Notes under the pieces: generated by a model | Seen by the model: the letters and a program-made list of their open reading frames with translations, nothing else | Told to the model about the DNA's origin: nothing | The model's database searches: none | Assembly (NCBI GenBank): GCA_029784795.1 | Contig: JAFMAW010000006.1 | Location: 1-48,080 of the forward strand | Length of the DNA: 48,080 bases | DNA from: Nitrososphaerota archaeon | Lineage (GTDB): Archaea > Thermoproteota > Nitrososphaeria > Nitrososphaerales > UBA183 | Direction of reading: 5' to 3' | In this document: positions 25,200 to 32,960 of the stretch, in pieces | Numbering within the stretch: the stretch's first letter is position 1 | How the letters are laid out: each line of letters begins with the position of its first letter | Translations under genes and position numbers: made by a program

Positions 25200-25532
25200 T
25201 CAGCCGGCAAGCAGCGCGATGCCGTAATACTCGGCCATCTTGTCCTCGATGCTCCCGCTCACCACGTAGCACGGCTCCGCGCCCACGTCGTAGGCGCTCG
25301 CGTAGAGCCCGACCATCTCCTCGACCGGGTTCTTCCCCCTGCTCTTCATGCAGACGACGGTCTTCTTCTTCCCGCCACCTTCGTCTTTCTCCGCCAGGAG
25401 GTCGAAGCGGTGCAGCACCCCTGACTCTCCGGCCGCCAGGGCGTCGAACTTCACGGCGTACCCTTCCCTTCTGAGATCCTCCGCGAACTCGTCGAAGGTC
25501 TTCCTGGGCCTGAGCGCGCTCGTCGCGGTCAC
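25200..25532 (-). CDS. Small nuclease-fold-like protein coupled to a CBS-domain gene
   Basis: The 110-residue protein starts at GTG 25532, overlapping the CBS gene stop as GTGA. The frame is open further upstream but without protein character. It shows FDEFAEDLRREGYAVKFDA, then a strand with HRFDLLAEKDEG, then KKKTVVCMKSRGKNPVEEMVGLYASAYDVG and PCYVVSGSIEDKMAEYYGI. The helix, D-strand and VVCMKSRG order resembles the restriction-endonuclease-like (Mrr/DUF) fold with D...xxK. The catalytic set is incomplete, so the function is uncertain. It is co-translated with the CBS protein. Confidence 0.5.
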   Translation of the reverse strand: MTATSALRPRKTFDEFAEDLRREGYAVKFDALAAGESGVLHRFDLLAEKDEGGGKKKTVVCMKSRGKNPVEEMVGLYASAYDVGAEPCYVVSGSIEDKMAEYYGIALLAG

Positions 25533-26425
25533 TGACGCGCCTCTCCGGCTATCTTCAGCTCCCCTGCCTCCCAGGGCTTCATCACCAGGTCCCACGGCGT
25601 GGCCACGCTCTCCCCCCGATCGATGGTCAGGCAGGCGCCGCTCCCGAGCCCTATGGCCTCCGCCGCCCTCTTCACCTGGGTCCGGCCGTCGGCCTCGAAT
25701 GCCTCCATCCCGCCCACGTCCTGCAGCGCCGTCTCCAGCATCATCTCAGGCGACTCCTTGACGACGCGCAGCCTCGCCGGGCTGAAGACGTGGGTGAGCA
25801 CCTCCCTGTCCGAGACGAAACGGTCCGTCCCTTCGATGCGGACGCGCCGCACCCTCTTTCGAAACATCTCGCGGACGGCCTCCCTGAGGGACGCGCCCCC
25901 GGGGAGGGAGAGCACAGGCGACGACGCCACGTCGCGCAGGCTGAGGTCGGTGGTCAGCACGCCGCCCTGGTAGAGCTGGAGGAGGTCCGCGAGGGTGACC
26001 ATCCCGAAGGAGTCCCCCGACTCGACGAGGGCGTAGCCGAACCTCGTCCTGTGGAACGAATCGAGGACCGCGGCGAGGCCGTCCTCCGCCCTGACTGCGC
26101 CGAGGAGGATCGAAGCGCTCTCGCACGGCCGAAAGAGGAGCCCGTACAGGTCCTTCGGCTCGGCCGCGAGCATCTTCTCCAGCAGCCGGTAGCCAGCGAA
26201 TGCCATCCACTTCCCGCCCCGGGTCAGATACCTGACCCCGTCCACCGTGCTGGCGATGAGTAGGACGTCCCTCCTGGGCAGGTCGAGGAGTGACCCGGCT
26301 ATCACGGCCAGCGTCCCCTGCTCCACCGTCGCGACGGCCTTTCCAAGGGCCTCCGGGACAGCCTCACTCACCCGCAGCGGTCTCACTCTGACCCCCCCGG
26401 GGCCGCCTGAGCGATCGCTAGCCAT
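25529..26425 (-). CDS. CBS-domain protein
   Basis: The 298-residue protein has an N-terminal alpha/beta region (about residues 1-100) with LPRRDVLLIASTVDGVRYLTRG, then a CBS pair (about 108-220): FGYALVESGDSFGMVTLADLLQLY ends CBS1, and VRRVRIEGTDRFVSDREVLTHVFSP ends CBS2. A C-terminal extension contains RTQVKRAAEAIGLGSGACLTID. CBS pairs bind adenosyl ligands and act as sensors. The gene overlaps the small nuclease-fold-like gene at its end. What it regulates is not visible. A membrane protein gene precedes it by only 6 bp. Confidence 0.7.
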   Translation of the reverse strand: MASDRSGGPGGVRVRPLRVSEAVPEALGKAVATVEQGTLAVIAGSLLDLPRRDVLLIASTVDGVRYLTRGGKWMAFAGYRLLEKMLAAEPKDLYGLLFRPCESASILLGAVRAEDGLAAVLDSFHRTRFGYALVESGDSFGMVTLADLLQLYQGGVLTTDLSLRDVASSPVLSLPGGASLREAVREMFRKRVRRVRIEGTDRFVSDREVLTHVFSPARLRVVKESPEMMLETALQDVGGMEAFEADGRTQVKRAAEAIGLGSGACLTIDRGESVATPWDLVMKPWEAGELKIAGEARQ

Positions 26426-26431
26426 TCCAGG

Positions 26432-26800
26432 CTAGGCCGTCTCCTTGGCCCTGTCTCTGAACTTCTCGGCGTCATACTCCTTCTGCACCTTCCAGTACCT
26501 GTATACCCCCAGGGAAAGAAGCGAAAGCGACGCGATCAAGAGCAGGACCTGGATGAAGTCGAGGGCGTCGGACGGGATGACCGACGGCACCAGGTCTGCC
26601 GAGAGGTGCAGGACGCGGTCCAGCGCCAGGAATCCAGCGGCATACAGGATCGGCAGCCATATCCTGCGCTGGACCCTGAGCACCTCCTGGTTGCGCTCCA
26701 GCAGGAGTACCGTCCTTATCGCGTAGGTCCCGCCCACGGCGGCGACCGCGATGGCCACCCCGTCGAGCAGCAAGTCGACAGCTGCGTAGGCGGACATCAT
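26432..26800 (-). CDS. Three-span membrane protein of unknown function
   Basis: The 122-residue protein has about three hydrophobic segments (about residues 8-33, 46-64, 80-98), with charged linkers LERNQEVLRVQRR and a cytoplasmic Lys/Glu-rich tail (KVQKEYDAEKFRDRAKE). Two consecutive ATGs (26800 and 26797) are possible starts. The TATA-like box at 26821-26829 fits either as leaderless. It lies 6 bp upstream of the CBS gene, so the three minus-strand genes 26800-25200 look like one operon. Confidence 0.55.
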   Translation of the reverse strand: MMSAYAAVDLLLDGVAIAVAAVGGTYAIRTVLLLERNQEVLRVQRRIWLPILYAAGFLALDRVLHLSADLVPSVIPSDALDFIQVLLLIASLSLLSLGVYRYWKVQKEYDAEKFRDRAKETA

Positions 26801-26820
26801 CCTATGATTGGATTCTCAGA

Positions 26821-26829
26821 GATTTATTA
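26821..26829 (-). promoter_or_regulatory. TATA box for the membrane protein-CBS-nuclease-fold operon
   Basis: TAATAAATC on the minus strand, centred 25-28 bp before the paired ATGs at 26800/26797. Confidence 0.5.
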
Positions 26830-26894
26830 GTTTGCACCGCCCGAAAAGCGAGGCGCTTCCACGCCTGGACCCCTGGGTCAGCCGCCCTGCTTGC

Positions 26895-27467
26895 CTACTC
26901 CGCGGCCTCGGAGGTCATCAGGTCTATCTTTGTCACGATCCCCCGGACCTTCTCGTCCGACTCGACCAGGACCGCCGGGAGGTACTTGAAGAGCGAGAAG
27001 AGGGCGTCCACCGGCGTGTCCTTCCCCACTATGGCGAACACCGGCTGGATGTGGTCCGCCACCCTCTCCTCGAGGACCTTCCTGGGGTCCTGGGCGGCTG
27101 CGAGCAGGTCCATCAGGTGGCTGTCTGTGATGGTCCCCACGATGCGCTCCCCGGAGAAGACCGGGACCTGGGAGAACCCCTTCTTCTTCATCAGCGCCGC
27201 GCACTCTCTCACCCTGGCGTGCTCCTGCACCCCCACCACGGGCGAAGACATGACGTCCCCCGCCTTCCTGACGTTCCTCCTGCTCCCAGAGCTCAGCGCC
27301 TTCGATATGGCCGCTATGGTGCTGTAGCTCGGGTCCACCGACCCCGCCTCTATCTTGGCGACTATGGACTGGCTGACCCCGGCCTCCCTGGCCAGCCTCC
27401 CCTGCGTGTACCCCAGCTGGTTCCGGACCTTCTTCAGCTGCCTCGGCTCTATCAGGGCGGTGGACAT
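26895..27467 (-). CDS. XRE-type HTH regulator with C-terminal CBS pair
   Basis: The 190-residue protein has an N-terminal XRE helix-turn-helix (residues about 8-60: QLKKVRNQLGYTQGRLAREA, GVSQSIVAKIEAGSVDPSYS) and then two CBS repeats (about 72-128 and 133-188; MSSPVVGVQEHARVRECAAL, IVGTITDSHLMDLL, VRGIVTKIDLM). This is the COG3620-type layout. CBS pairs commonly bind AMP/ATP or S-adenosyl compounds; MJ0100 binds SAM and MTA. The ATG at 27467 lies inside an inverted repeat shared with the metK promoter, suggesting autoregulation and control of methionine/SAM genes. The SAM ligand is inference. Confidence 0.82.
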   Translation of the reverse strand: MSTALIEPRQLKKVRNQLGYTQGRLAREAGVSQSIVAKIEAGSVDPSYSTIAAISKALSSGSRRNVRKAGDVMSSPVVGVQEHARVRECAALMKKKGFSQVPVFSGERIVGTITDSHLMDLLAAAQDPRKVLEERVADHIQPVFAIVGKDTPVDALFSLFKYLPAVLVESDEKVRGIVTKIDLMTSEAAE

Positions 27468-27482
27468 ATTCCTATGCGAATA
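27466..27482. promoter_or_regulatory. Candidate operator 1 (TATTC-N6-GAATA)
   Basis: ATATTC-CTATGC-GAATA overlaps the start codon of the HTH-CBS gene (minus strand). It sits 14 bp before the plus-strand TATA box CTATTTATC at 27497. A binding protein here could affect both divergent genes. The same half-sites, spacer length and distance recur at 27741. Confidence 0.6.
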
Positions 27483-27496
27483 CGCCAGCCGACAAG

Positions 27497-27505
27497 CTAT
27501 TTATC
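27497..27505. promoter_or_regulatory. Shared TATA box of a divergent promoter
   Basis: CTATTTATC on plus (GATAAATAG on minus) can serve both directions. It gives starts near 27524 for the metE-like fragment and near 27474 for the HTH-CBS gene. Confidence 0.55.
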
Positions 27506-27740
27506 TCATTACAGGGGGTGACTCCCATGCCAATCAGGGCGACGATGACGGGCAGCTGGTTCAGGGCCCCCGAGGTCATGGCGCTCTTGCCGAAGAGCCC
27601 GACGGGGGAGGTCTCGCTGGAGCACAGGGACGCCATCGAGGCGGCGGAGCGACAGGCCATCCGCGACCAGGTCCACCCCAGGGGGGCCGCGAAGGGGCCG
27701 CACTCTCTCCGAAGAGCCTGGAGCACCACGGCCGGAATCA

Positions 27741-27760
27741 GATATTCACATACGAATATC
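27741..27760. promoter_or_regulatory. Candidate operator 2 (perfect GATATTC-N6-GAATATC)
   Basis: GATATTC-ACATAC-GAATATC is a perfect inverted repeat with 7-bp arms and a 6-bp spacer. Its GAATA half lies 14 bp before CTATTTAT at 27773, exactly the distance seen at operator 1. This is the position expected for an activator or a BRE-adjacent repressor acting on metK. Confidence 0.65.
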
Positions 27761-27772
27761 ACGCGCAGCAAT

Positions 27773-27780
27773 CTATTTAT
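27773..27780 (+). promoter_or_regulatory. TATA box of metK
   Basis: CTATTTAT followed by CGCATTACC mirrors CTATTTAT-CTCATTACA at 27497. It is centred about 30 bp before TTG 27807, giving a leaderless metK transcript. Confidence 0.65.
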
Positions 27781-27806
27781 CGCATTACCAGCGGCCGCCT
27801 CAACCG

Positions 27807-30311
27807 TTGGCGCATCATCATCTGTTCACCTCCGAGAGCGTCGCCGAAGGTCACCCGGACAAAGTGGCGGACCAGATATCTGACGCGATCCTCGACGACA
27901 CCCTGAAGCAGGACAAGAAGGCGAGGGTGGACGCCGAGACCCTCATCATGCAGGGGACTGTCATAGTCACCGGCCAGGTCACCACCAGGGCCTACGTCAA
28001 CGTCAAGAACGTGGTCAGGGGGGTCCTCAAGGACATAGGGTTCAACAACGCCAGGGACGGCCTCGACTGGGAGACCTGCGGGGTCCTCACCTCCATCGAG
28101 GAGCAGTCCCCCGACATAGCGCAGGGGGTCAACAGGCCCGTCGAGGAGATAGGGGCCGGGGATCAGGGGCTAGTCTTCGGCTACGCCACCAGGGAGACGA
28201 AGCAGCTCATGCCCCTCCCCATAACGCTGTCGCACGGGATAGTGAAGAGGCTGGCGGACGCCAGGCACCAGGGGGTCCTCCCATACCTCAGGCCGGACGG
28301 CAAGTCCCAGGTCACCGTGGAGTACGACGACGGCAGCCCGCAGCGGGTGGACGCCGTGGTGGTCGCCGCCCAGCACAACGAGAGCGTCGGCGAGGAGCAG
28401 GTGAGGAAGGACGTGGTCGAGAAGGTCGTGAAGCAGGTGGTCCCCAAGAACCTCATCGACAAGGGCACGAAGTTCATAGTCAACGGGACGGGGCGCTTCG
28501 TCATAGGCGGCACCCTGGCCGACTCGGGGCTGACAGGGCGGAAGATCATAGTGGACACCTACGGGGGGTTCGGGGCCCACGGGGGCGGGTGCTACTGCAT
28601 CACAGGGGACGCGATGGTCAACCACCTCGGAGGGCTGTCGCGGCTCGAAGACCTCAGAGGGAAGATCGACTCGACGCTGATCGTGAAGACTGACACCCAC
28701 CCCATGCTGGCGAACGAGTGGTTCGACAACGGGGTGATGAACACCGTTCGGGTCGCGACGGAGGACGGGTACGAGCTAGAAGGGTCAGAGCACCAGCTCG
28801 TCCGCGTGATCGACGAAAGAGGGAACTACGAATGGAAGAGGCTAGACTCCCTGAAGAAAGGGGACTTCGTTGCTATCCAGAGAAAGAACAGGATCTTCGG
28901 GCCCGACGTCGACCTGAGCAAGTTCGCCTACTCATACAAGCAGGGGACCACGCGGCGCAACAGCATCAGTCTGCCGAAGACCCTCACGGAAGACTTCGCC
29001 TATCTCACGGGGCTCATCATCGGAGACGGCCACTGCAAGAGGTACGACACCATAGAAGTCTGCGTCCCCGACCCGGAGATGAGAAGGGTCGTCCAGGCGC
29101 TCTCCTTGCGCCTGTTCGGCAACAAGGGGAAGATATTCGGGCACTGGTGGCACATGGCAGGCGTCGAGCTTCGAGCTTACCTCGAGTACCTGGGGGTCGA
29201 CGAGAGCCTCGCGTGGGAAAAGGACGTCCCCGCCACGATCTTCGGCGCCCCGAAGAAGATCGTAGCTGCCTTCCTGCGAGGCCTGTTCGACACCGACGGA
29301 AGGGTCGGAAGGACAGGAAGGCACAAGAATTCAGCTGACATCTGGTTCGGCTCGACTTCGAGGAGCCTCATCTCGAACGTCCAGGCCCTGCTCCTGAGCT
29401 TCGGCATCGTCTCTTCCGTTGCGCTGCTCAATCTTGAGGGGCATGAGTCAGAAATCGGAGGGCGCAAGGTCACCGGCAAACACCGCTCGTACAGGCTTCG
29501 GGTGAAGGGGGCAGAATCGGTGCGCATCTTCCAGAAGGAGATCGGCTTCGGACTCCCGAGCAAGCGCAAGGCGTCAGCCGGCCTCGACTACTCGAAGACG
29601 AGCGACGTCCAAGCGGTACCGAACCAGCGGGAGAGGATAACCCGCCTCTGGCGGAAACTCCCCCTGGAAGTCCGGAGGGAGGATGCCGCCAAGGTCGGCC
29701 GCTTTACGCGCGCCTCGAGGGGTAAAGCCACCAAGCAGCTCACCTACGCCAAGCTCAGGGAGTTCCTAGACGCCTATGGGGCCCTCCTGCGGGGAGACGA
29801 CGACTTCGCATACCTCGAATACCTCTACGAAATGGGACACTACTACTCGCGGGTGGGTCTGGCCGTCCCGTCCGTAAACCACGTGTTCGACATCAGCGTC
29901 CCCGGTTCCCAGACCTTCACGGCCAATGGTTTCGTCGTCCACAACTCAGGCAAGGACCCGACCAAGGTGGACCGCTCCGGGAGCTACATGGCCAGGTACA
30001 TAGCGAAGAACATCGTGGCCGCCGGGCTCGCAGCCAAGTGCCAGGTGCAGATCGCCTATGCCATAGGGGTGGCGAAGCCTGTCTCCTTCATGGTAGACAC
30101 CCTGGGGACCGGGAAGGCGGACGACGAGAAGATAGCCGAGGCCGCGAGCCTGATCTTCGACATGAGGCCCGGGATGATCATCAAGGAGCTCGACCTCATC
30201 AGGCCCATCTACAGGAAGACCGCCTGCTACGGCCACTTCGGGAGGGACGACCCCGACTTCACCTGGGAGCGGACCGACAAGGCCGAGCTGTTGAAGAAGA
30301 GACTCGCCTAG
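27807..30311 (+). CDS. metK: S-adenosylmethionine synthetase (bacterial type) interrupted by an intein
   Basis: The 834-residue precursor splits into exteins 27807-28595 (263 residues) and 29946-30308 (121 residues). The joined 384-residue protein is exactly the usual bacterial MetK length. Seen motifs are [12 protein letters not shown] (His16, Asp18), [24 protein letters not shown], and after splicing [16 protein letters not shown], the P-loop-like ATP site. It makes SAM from methionine and ATP. Most archaea instead carry the divergent archaeal MAT, so this looks like a bacterial-type gene. The intein sits in the catalytic loop, so the enzyme should be inactive until splicing. Start TTG 27807 fits the TATA box; the operator upstream suggests control by the HTH-CBS protein. 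Confidence 0.95.
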   Translation: MAHHHLFTSESVAEGHPDKVADQISDAILDDTLKQDKKARVDAETLIMQGTVIVTGQVTTRAYVNVKNVVRGVLKDIGFNNARDGLDWETCGVLTSIEEQSPDIAQGVNRPVEEIGAGDQGLVFGYATRETKQLMPLPITLSHGIVKRLADARHQGVLPYLRPDGKSQVTVEYDDGSPQRVDAVVVAAQHNESVGEEQVRKDVVEKVVKQVVPKNLIDKGTKFIVNGTGRFVIGGTLADSGLTGRKIIVDTYGGFGAHGGGCYCITGDAMVNHLGGLSRLEDLRGKIDSTLIVKTDTHPMLANEWFDNGVMNTVRVATEDGYELEGSEHQLVRVIDERGNYEWKRLDSLKKGDFVAIQRKNRIFGPDVDLSKFAYSYKQGTTRRNSISLPKTLTEDFAYLTGLIIGDGHCKRYDTIEVCVPDPEMRRVVQALSLRLFGNKGKIFGHWWHMAGVELRAYLEYLGVDESLAWEKDVPATIFGAPKKIVAAFLRGLFDTDGRVGRTGRHKNSADIWFGSTSRSLISNVQALLLSFGIVSSVALLNLEGHESEIGGRKVTGKHRSYRLRVKGAESVRIFQKEIGFGLPSKRKASAGLDYSKTSDVQAVPNQRERITRLWRKLPLEVRREDAAKVGRFTRASRGKATKQLTYAKLREFLDAYGALLRGDDDFAYLEYLYEMGHYYSRVGLAVPSVNHVFDISVPGSQTFTANGFVVHNSGKDPTKVDRSGSYMARYIAKNIVAAGLAAKCQVQIAYAIGVAKPVSFMVDTLGTGKADDEKIAEAASLIFDMRPGMIIKELDLIRPIYRKTACYGHFGRDDPDFTWERTDKAELLKKRLA
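28596..29945 (+). mobile_element. Intein with LAGLIDADG homing endonuclease in metK
   Basis: 450 in-frame residues begin Cys-ITGDAMV (block A, Cys1) and end [21 protein letters not shown] (blocks F and G, penultimate His, terminal Asn), with Ser as the first C-extein residue. All splicing residues are intact. GSEHQ resembles block [10 protein letters not shown] (intein residue 137) and [10 protein letters not shown] (residue 226) are the two LAGLIDADG helices with their acidic residues kept, so the endonuclease is probably active. Base use is slightly less GC-rich than the exteins, consistent with lateral arrival. Confidence 0.93.
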
Positions 30312-30376
30312 CCCAAGCAGGGATTCCTCCGCCGAAGGCCTAATGGGGCCCTCCCCGCCCCCGGTGCGGAGGCGCG

Positions 30377-30958
30377 TTGTCATTAGCCACGAGCCCGAGG
30401 GAGAAGTTCCTTTGGGTGGTGGCGCTGGCGTCGGCCTACGCCGCCCTGTCGTTCCTCTGGAGCGCGATGGGGTTCGCGTCCCCCGTGACCCCGGCCCCCC
30501 TCGGTGAGTATTCGTCTGCCCAGATCGTCCGAGAGATAGGCGGGCACCTACTCTTCGGGGTCCTGGCCGCTCTCCCCACCATGGACGCCTGGCTGGTCCT
30601 CCTCTCGGCGGGGGAGAGCATACTGATCGACGTAGACCACATCCTGGGCGCCCTGGGGTTCCACGTCGCGGGCCGCCTCGCCCACTCTGTCTTCTTCGCC
30701 CTGGCCGCGGCCGCGCTGCTCGCCTGCCTCTCGGCGAGGATAGGGAGGCAGGGGAGGGGGGTGTTCTTCGTCACCCTCGCCGCCGTCGCGTCCCACCTCA
30801 GCTACGACGCCTTCGCTGGCAATGGCCTCTTCTACGTTCTGTCCCCCCTGTCGTTCGCAGCCTACTTGTTCCCCTACTGGACCTGGCCCGTGCTCCTGGC
30901 GGCAGCCCTGGGGCTCAGCGCCATGGCGCGCCTGTCACCTAGGGATATACAGGCGTAA
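30377..30958 (+). CDS. Membrane-bound metal-dependent hydrolase (YdjM/DUF457-like)
   Basis: The 193-residue protein has about five spans and the family's metal-binding residues: LIDVDHILGALG, LAHSVFFALAAAA and ASHLSYDAFAGNGLFYVLSPLSF (the H...DxxH...HS...SHLxxD pattern). Start is TTG 30377, 65 bp after metK and without an obvious TATA box, so it may be read through from metK. The family is linked to phospholipid or envelope-lipid hydrolysis by annotation only; the reaction is unproven. The stop codon lies inside the hairpin at 30952. Confidence 0.7.
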   Translation: MSLATSPREKFLWVVALASAYAALSFLWSAMGFASPVTPAPLGEYSSAQIVREIGGHLLFGVLAALPTMDAWLVLLSAGESILIDVDHILGALGFHVAGRLAHSVFFALAAAALLACLSARIGRQGRGVFFVTLAAVASHLSYDAFAGNGLFYVLSPLSFAAYLFPYWTWPVLLAAALGLSAMARLSPRDIQA

Positions 30959-30978
30959 TTATCTAAAAGATAACGCCA
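30952..30978. terminator. Hairpin at the 3' end of the membrane hydrolase gene
   Basis: GGCG-TAA-TTATCT-AAA-AGATAA-CGCC folds into a 10-bp stem with a TAA bulge and includes the TAA stop codon. There is no long T run after it. It could be a terminator, an RNA-stability element or part of the boundary of the neighbouring TnpB element. Confidence 0.4.
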
Positions 30979-31033
30979 ATATCGACCTACGTCGCTCCGA
31001 CCCGTCTCACCCAGCTCAGGGCTGCCACCGTTT

Positions 31034-32233
31034 CTAGGAACGTGTACATTCGTATACGTCCCCATTCGGAGCGCCGGCAGCATCGGTCCCACCTGCTCCC
31101 ATGGCTTCAGGCATACCATGGGGATACAGGTATTCCTCCCTCATCTGCCGCCAGGAGGCGTCCGCACTCGCGGCAAACGGCGTCGGGCCGCATAGGCGCA
31201 GCCCACGAAGGAGAATCGCCAGCGAGGCGAGCCTGTCCCTGTCGTAGTCCGCGCCGCATGTTCCGCACCTGCTTGTCGCCCACGCCGGGTGCTCCAATTT
31301 TCCACCGCAGACGGGACACTCGGACGAGATCCCACGCGGGTTCACATACAGCGTGCCGTTGGGTGACTTGTACTCCGCCATCGACTGATACATCCTGTAA
31401 GGCCGCCTGTTGAGGCAGGTTCGGAGGCGCCTGCCCTTCTTCTCACCCCCTTTCCGTATCCCCTTCAGGTCCTCGAATACGAAGGTCGCGTCCGGGTTCT
31501 CCCTCACCGTCTTCGTGGACAACTTGTGGAGCGCGTCCCTGACCCTGTTCCTCTGCCTCCCCCTGGTCTCTTTCAGCTTCCTCGCCCTCTTCTGGGGGTC
31601 CTTCACGTGCTTCTGGAGCGCCCTCCTCCTTCTCGAGTAGTCGTTCTGGACCCGCACTATCTCCCGGAGAGGTTGCCTCTCCACGCCTGTCAGCGAGGGC
31701 TTGCTGCTTAGAACGGCGCCGGTGGAGTCGATGCTCCTGAAGTTCAGGTCCTGGGCCATGAGCCTGCTCCCGAGGGGCTTCTTCCCGTCCCCCACCACGA
31801 AGGTCAGACAGACCTTCATGTCTGTGACGAGGAGTTCCGATGGTCTCCCGTTCGAATACTCCTGGTAGTGCTTGTTCGAGGTGTTGATGTGGAGCCAGGT
31901 GTAGTGGTCCGGCTGGAGCGTGATCCTGACCTTGTCGCCGACCACCCTGAACAGCTCCCCGTCGATCCTCATGGCCAGCCGCCTCACCTCAGGTATCCTC
32001 AGCTCGCCGTTGTGGTTCCTCCGATAGGACCTCAGCAGGGCGACCGCCGTCCTGCAGACCGGGTTGACGTGGTGCCTGGCGTAGTCGTATCTGGAGTAGA
32101 ACCATTCCCTGACCTCGCGTCTTAGTTGTATGAGAGATGGTATCTTGTGTTTCTCGTCATCGATGGCGTCCCTGTACGCGACCTGGAGCGCGTAGCGCAT
32201 GGCGTCCTGCATATCCCTGAGGTAACGAATCAC
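31034..32233 (-). CDS. tnpB: TnpB (IS200/IS605-family RNA-guided nuclease)
   Basis: The 399 residues from GTG 32233 include the three RuvC acidic residues (Asp in AQDLNFRSIDS, Glu in VFEDLKGIR, Asp in GADYDRDRLASLAI) and the zinc ribbon (SECPVCGG, SRCGTCGAD). It therefore looks catalytically intact. The frame continues upstream without a stop to about 32302 with credible residues (EKRTIVWSQEQPG), but it offers no ATG, GTG or TTG. A CTG at 32302 lies about 33 bp after the TATA box 32332-32339. No tnpA is nearby, so the element depends on a transposase elsewhere. The 3' end and the flank toward 30980 should encode the omega RNA. Confidence 0.85.
   Translation of the reverse strand: MIRYLRDMQDAMRYALQVAYRDAIDDEKHKIPSLIQLRREVREWFYSRYDYARHHVNPVCRTAVALLRSYRRNHNGELRIPEVRRLAMRIDGELFRVVGDKVRITLQPDHYTWLHINTSNKHYQEYSNGRPSELLVTDMKVCLTFVVGDGKKPLGSRLMAQDLNFRSIDSTGAVLSSKPSLTGVERQPLREIVRVQNDYSRRRRALQKHVKDPQKRARKLKETRGRQRNRVRDALHKLSTKTVRENPDATFVFEDLKGIRKGGEKKGRRLRTCLNRRPYRMYQSMAEYKSPNGTLYVNPRGISSECPVCGGKLEHPAWATSRCGTCGADYDRDRLASLAILLRGLRLCGPTPFAASADASWRQMREEYLYPHGMPEAMGAGGTDAAGAPNGDVYECTRS
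31098..31122. repeat. Hairpin in the 3' end of tnpB (omega-RNA/right-end region)
   Basis: CCCATGG, an 11-nt loop, then CCATGGG: a perfect 7-bp stem within the last 30 codons of tnpB. TnpB elements usually carry guide-RNA scaffold structure there. Confidence 0.4.
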
Positions 32234-32331
32234 CTCTCCCGGTTGCTCCTGGCTCCAGACGATTGTCCTCTTCTCACCGGTGGACCTCCAGGGGTGGCTC
32301 AGTGTCCTTCTCGCTATCAGGCGGCCGACCG

Positions 32332-32339
32332 CTTATAAC
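32332..32339 (-). promoter_or_regulatory. TATA box for tnpB
   Basis: GTTATAAG on the minus strand. The predicted start near 32308 would leave a 75-nt leader to GTG 32233, long for this genome, which hints at an upstream initiation codon. Confidence 0.45.
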
Positions 32340-32410
32340 GGCCCATGAGTTTTCCGTTGAACGCTGTCCTACACGTTTCTACATGCTTCCTGTTAGCAGC
32401 TATGTAGCCC

Positions 32411-32417
32411 TTAACTA
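32411..32417 (+). promoter_or_regulatory. TATA-like box for the membrane protein at 32442
   Basis: TTAACTA is centred 28 bp before TTG 32442, consistent with a leaderless transcript. Confidence 0.45.
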
Positions 32418-32441
32418 GCCACTCCGACGCCGCGGCCTGCG

Positions 32442-32903
32442 TTGAACGCGCCGAGGCCCCTCGGACTGGTGATCCTGGCCCTGGCCGAGCTCGCGGGCGG
32501 GGCCCTCACCGCGGCCCTGGCGGTCAGGAACCTCGACGTCGTCTACGCCTACGTCTCGCTGTCCGGCGTCAGCCTGATATACTTCCCTGACTTCCTGTCG
32601 TACTTCTCCATCCTCTTCGCCGTCGGCCTCGCCGCAGTTGCCGCGGCCTACGGCCTCTGGACAGGGAAGGGGTGGGGGTGGACCCTGGGGTCCTACCTGG
32701 GGGTATCCTACATGGTATTCTTCGTGGGCTTCCTCTCATACTTCATCGCCCAGTACGGCGACAACTACACCGAGTTCCAGGCGGGGGTCGCCTACATGGC
32801 CGTGTCCATAGCGGCCGTTTTCTACCTCGACAGGGCCCACATGAAGGCGCGCTTCGGCCGGTCCCCTGACGCCCAGGACTCCGAGGCACCGTCCCCGATT
32901 TAA
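32442..32903 (+). CDS. Four-span membrane protein of unknown function
   Basis: The 153-residue protein begins with TTG at 32442. It has four predicted spans (about residues 5-25, 44-68, 79-101, 112-127) with aromatic-rich segments (YFPDFLSYFS, YFIAQYGDNYTEF) and a polar tail with Asp and Ser. It resembles small DoxX/DUF2127-like membrane proteins only in size. I do not assign a family. The sugar ABC transporter genes start 58 bp downstream with their own promoter. Confidence 0.5.
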   Translation: MNAPRPLGLVILALAELAGGALTAALAVRNLDVVYAYVSLSGVSLIYFPDFLSYFSILFAVGLAAVAAAYGLWTGKGWGWTLGSYLGVSYMVFFVGFLSYFIAQYGDNYTEFQAGVAYMAVSIAAVFYLDRAHMKARFGRSPDAQDSEAPSPI

Positions 32904-32924
32904 CACGGCGGTGCGCCCATACCG

Positions 32925-32932
32925 TAATATAT
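32925..32932 (+). promoter_or_regulatory. TATA box for the sugar ABC transporter operon
   Basis: TAATATAT is centred about 32 bp before TTG 32961. Confidence 0.5.
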
Positions 32933-32960
32933 CCTCCTAGACGACGGGGCGCTCGCTCAT

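Larger units (their letters stand above)
27527..27883 (+). pseudogene. Truncated 5' end of a cobalamin-independent methionine synthase-like gene
   Basis: From ATG 27527 (GTG 27518 is also possible) the first 50 or so residues, [20 protein letters not shown] and [20 protein letters not shown], match the start of MetE-like/UROD-fold enzymes (T-x-x-GS-x-x-R near the N-terminus, then the EAxxxAixxQ helix). After about 27670 the similarity ends and the frame runs on into the metK promoter and coding sequence without protein character. A full enzyme would need 300 or more residues, so about five sixths is missing. The promoter and operator in front look intact. The deletion may have joined a metE-like promoter region to metK. 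Confidence 0.5.
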
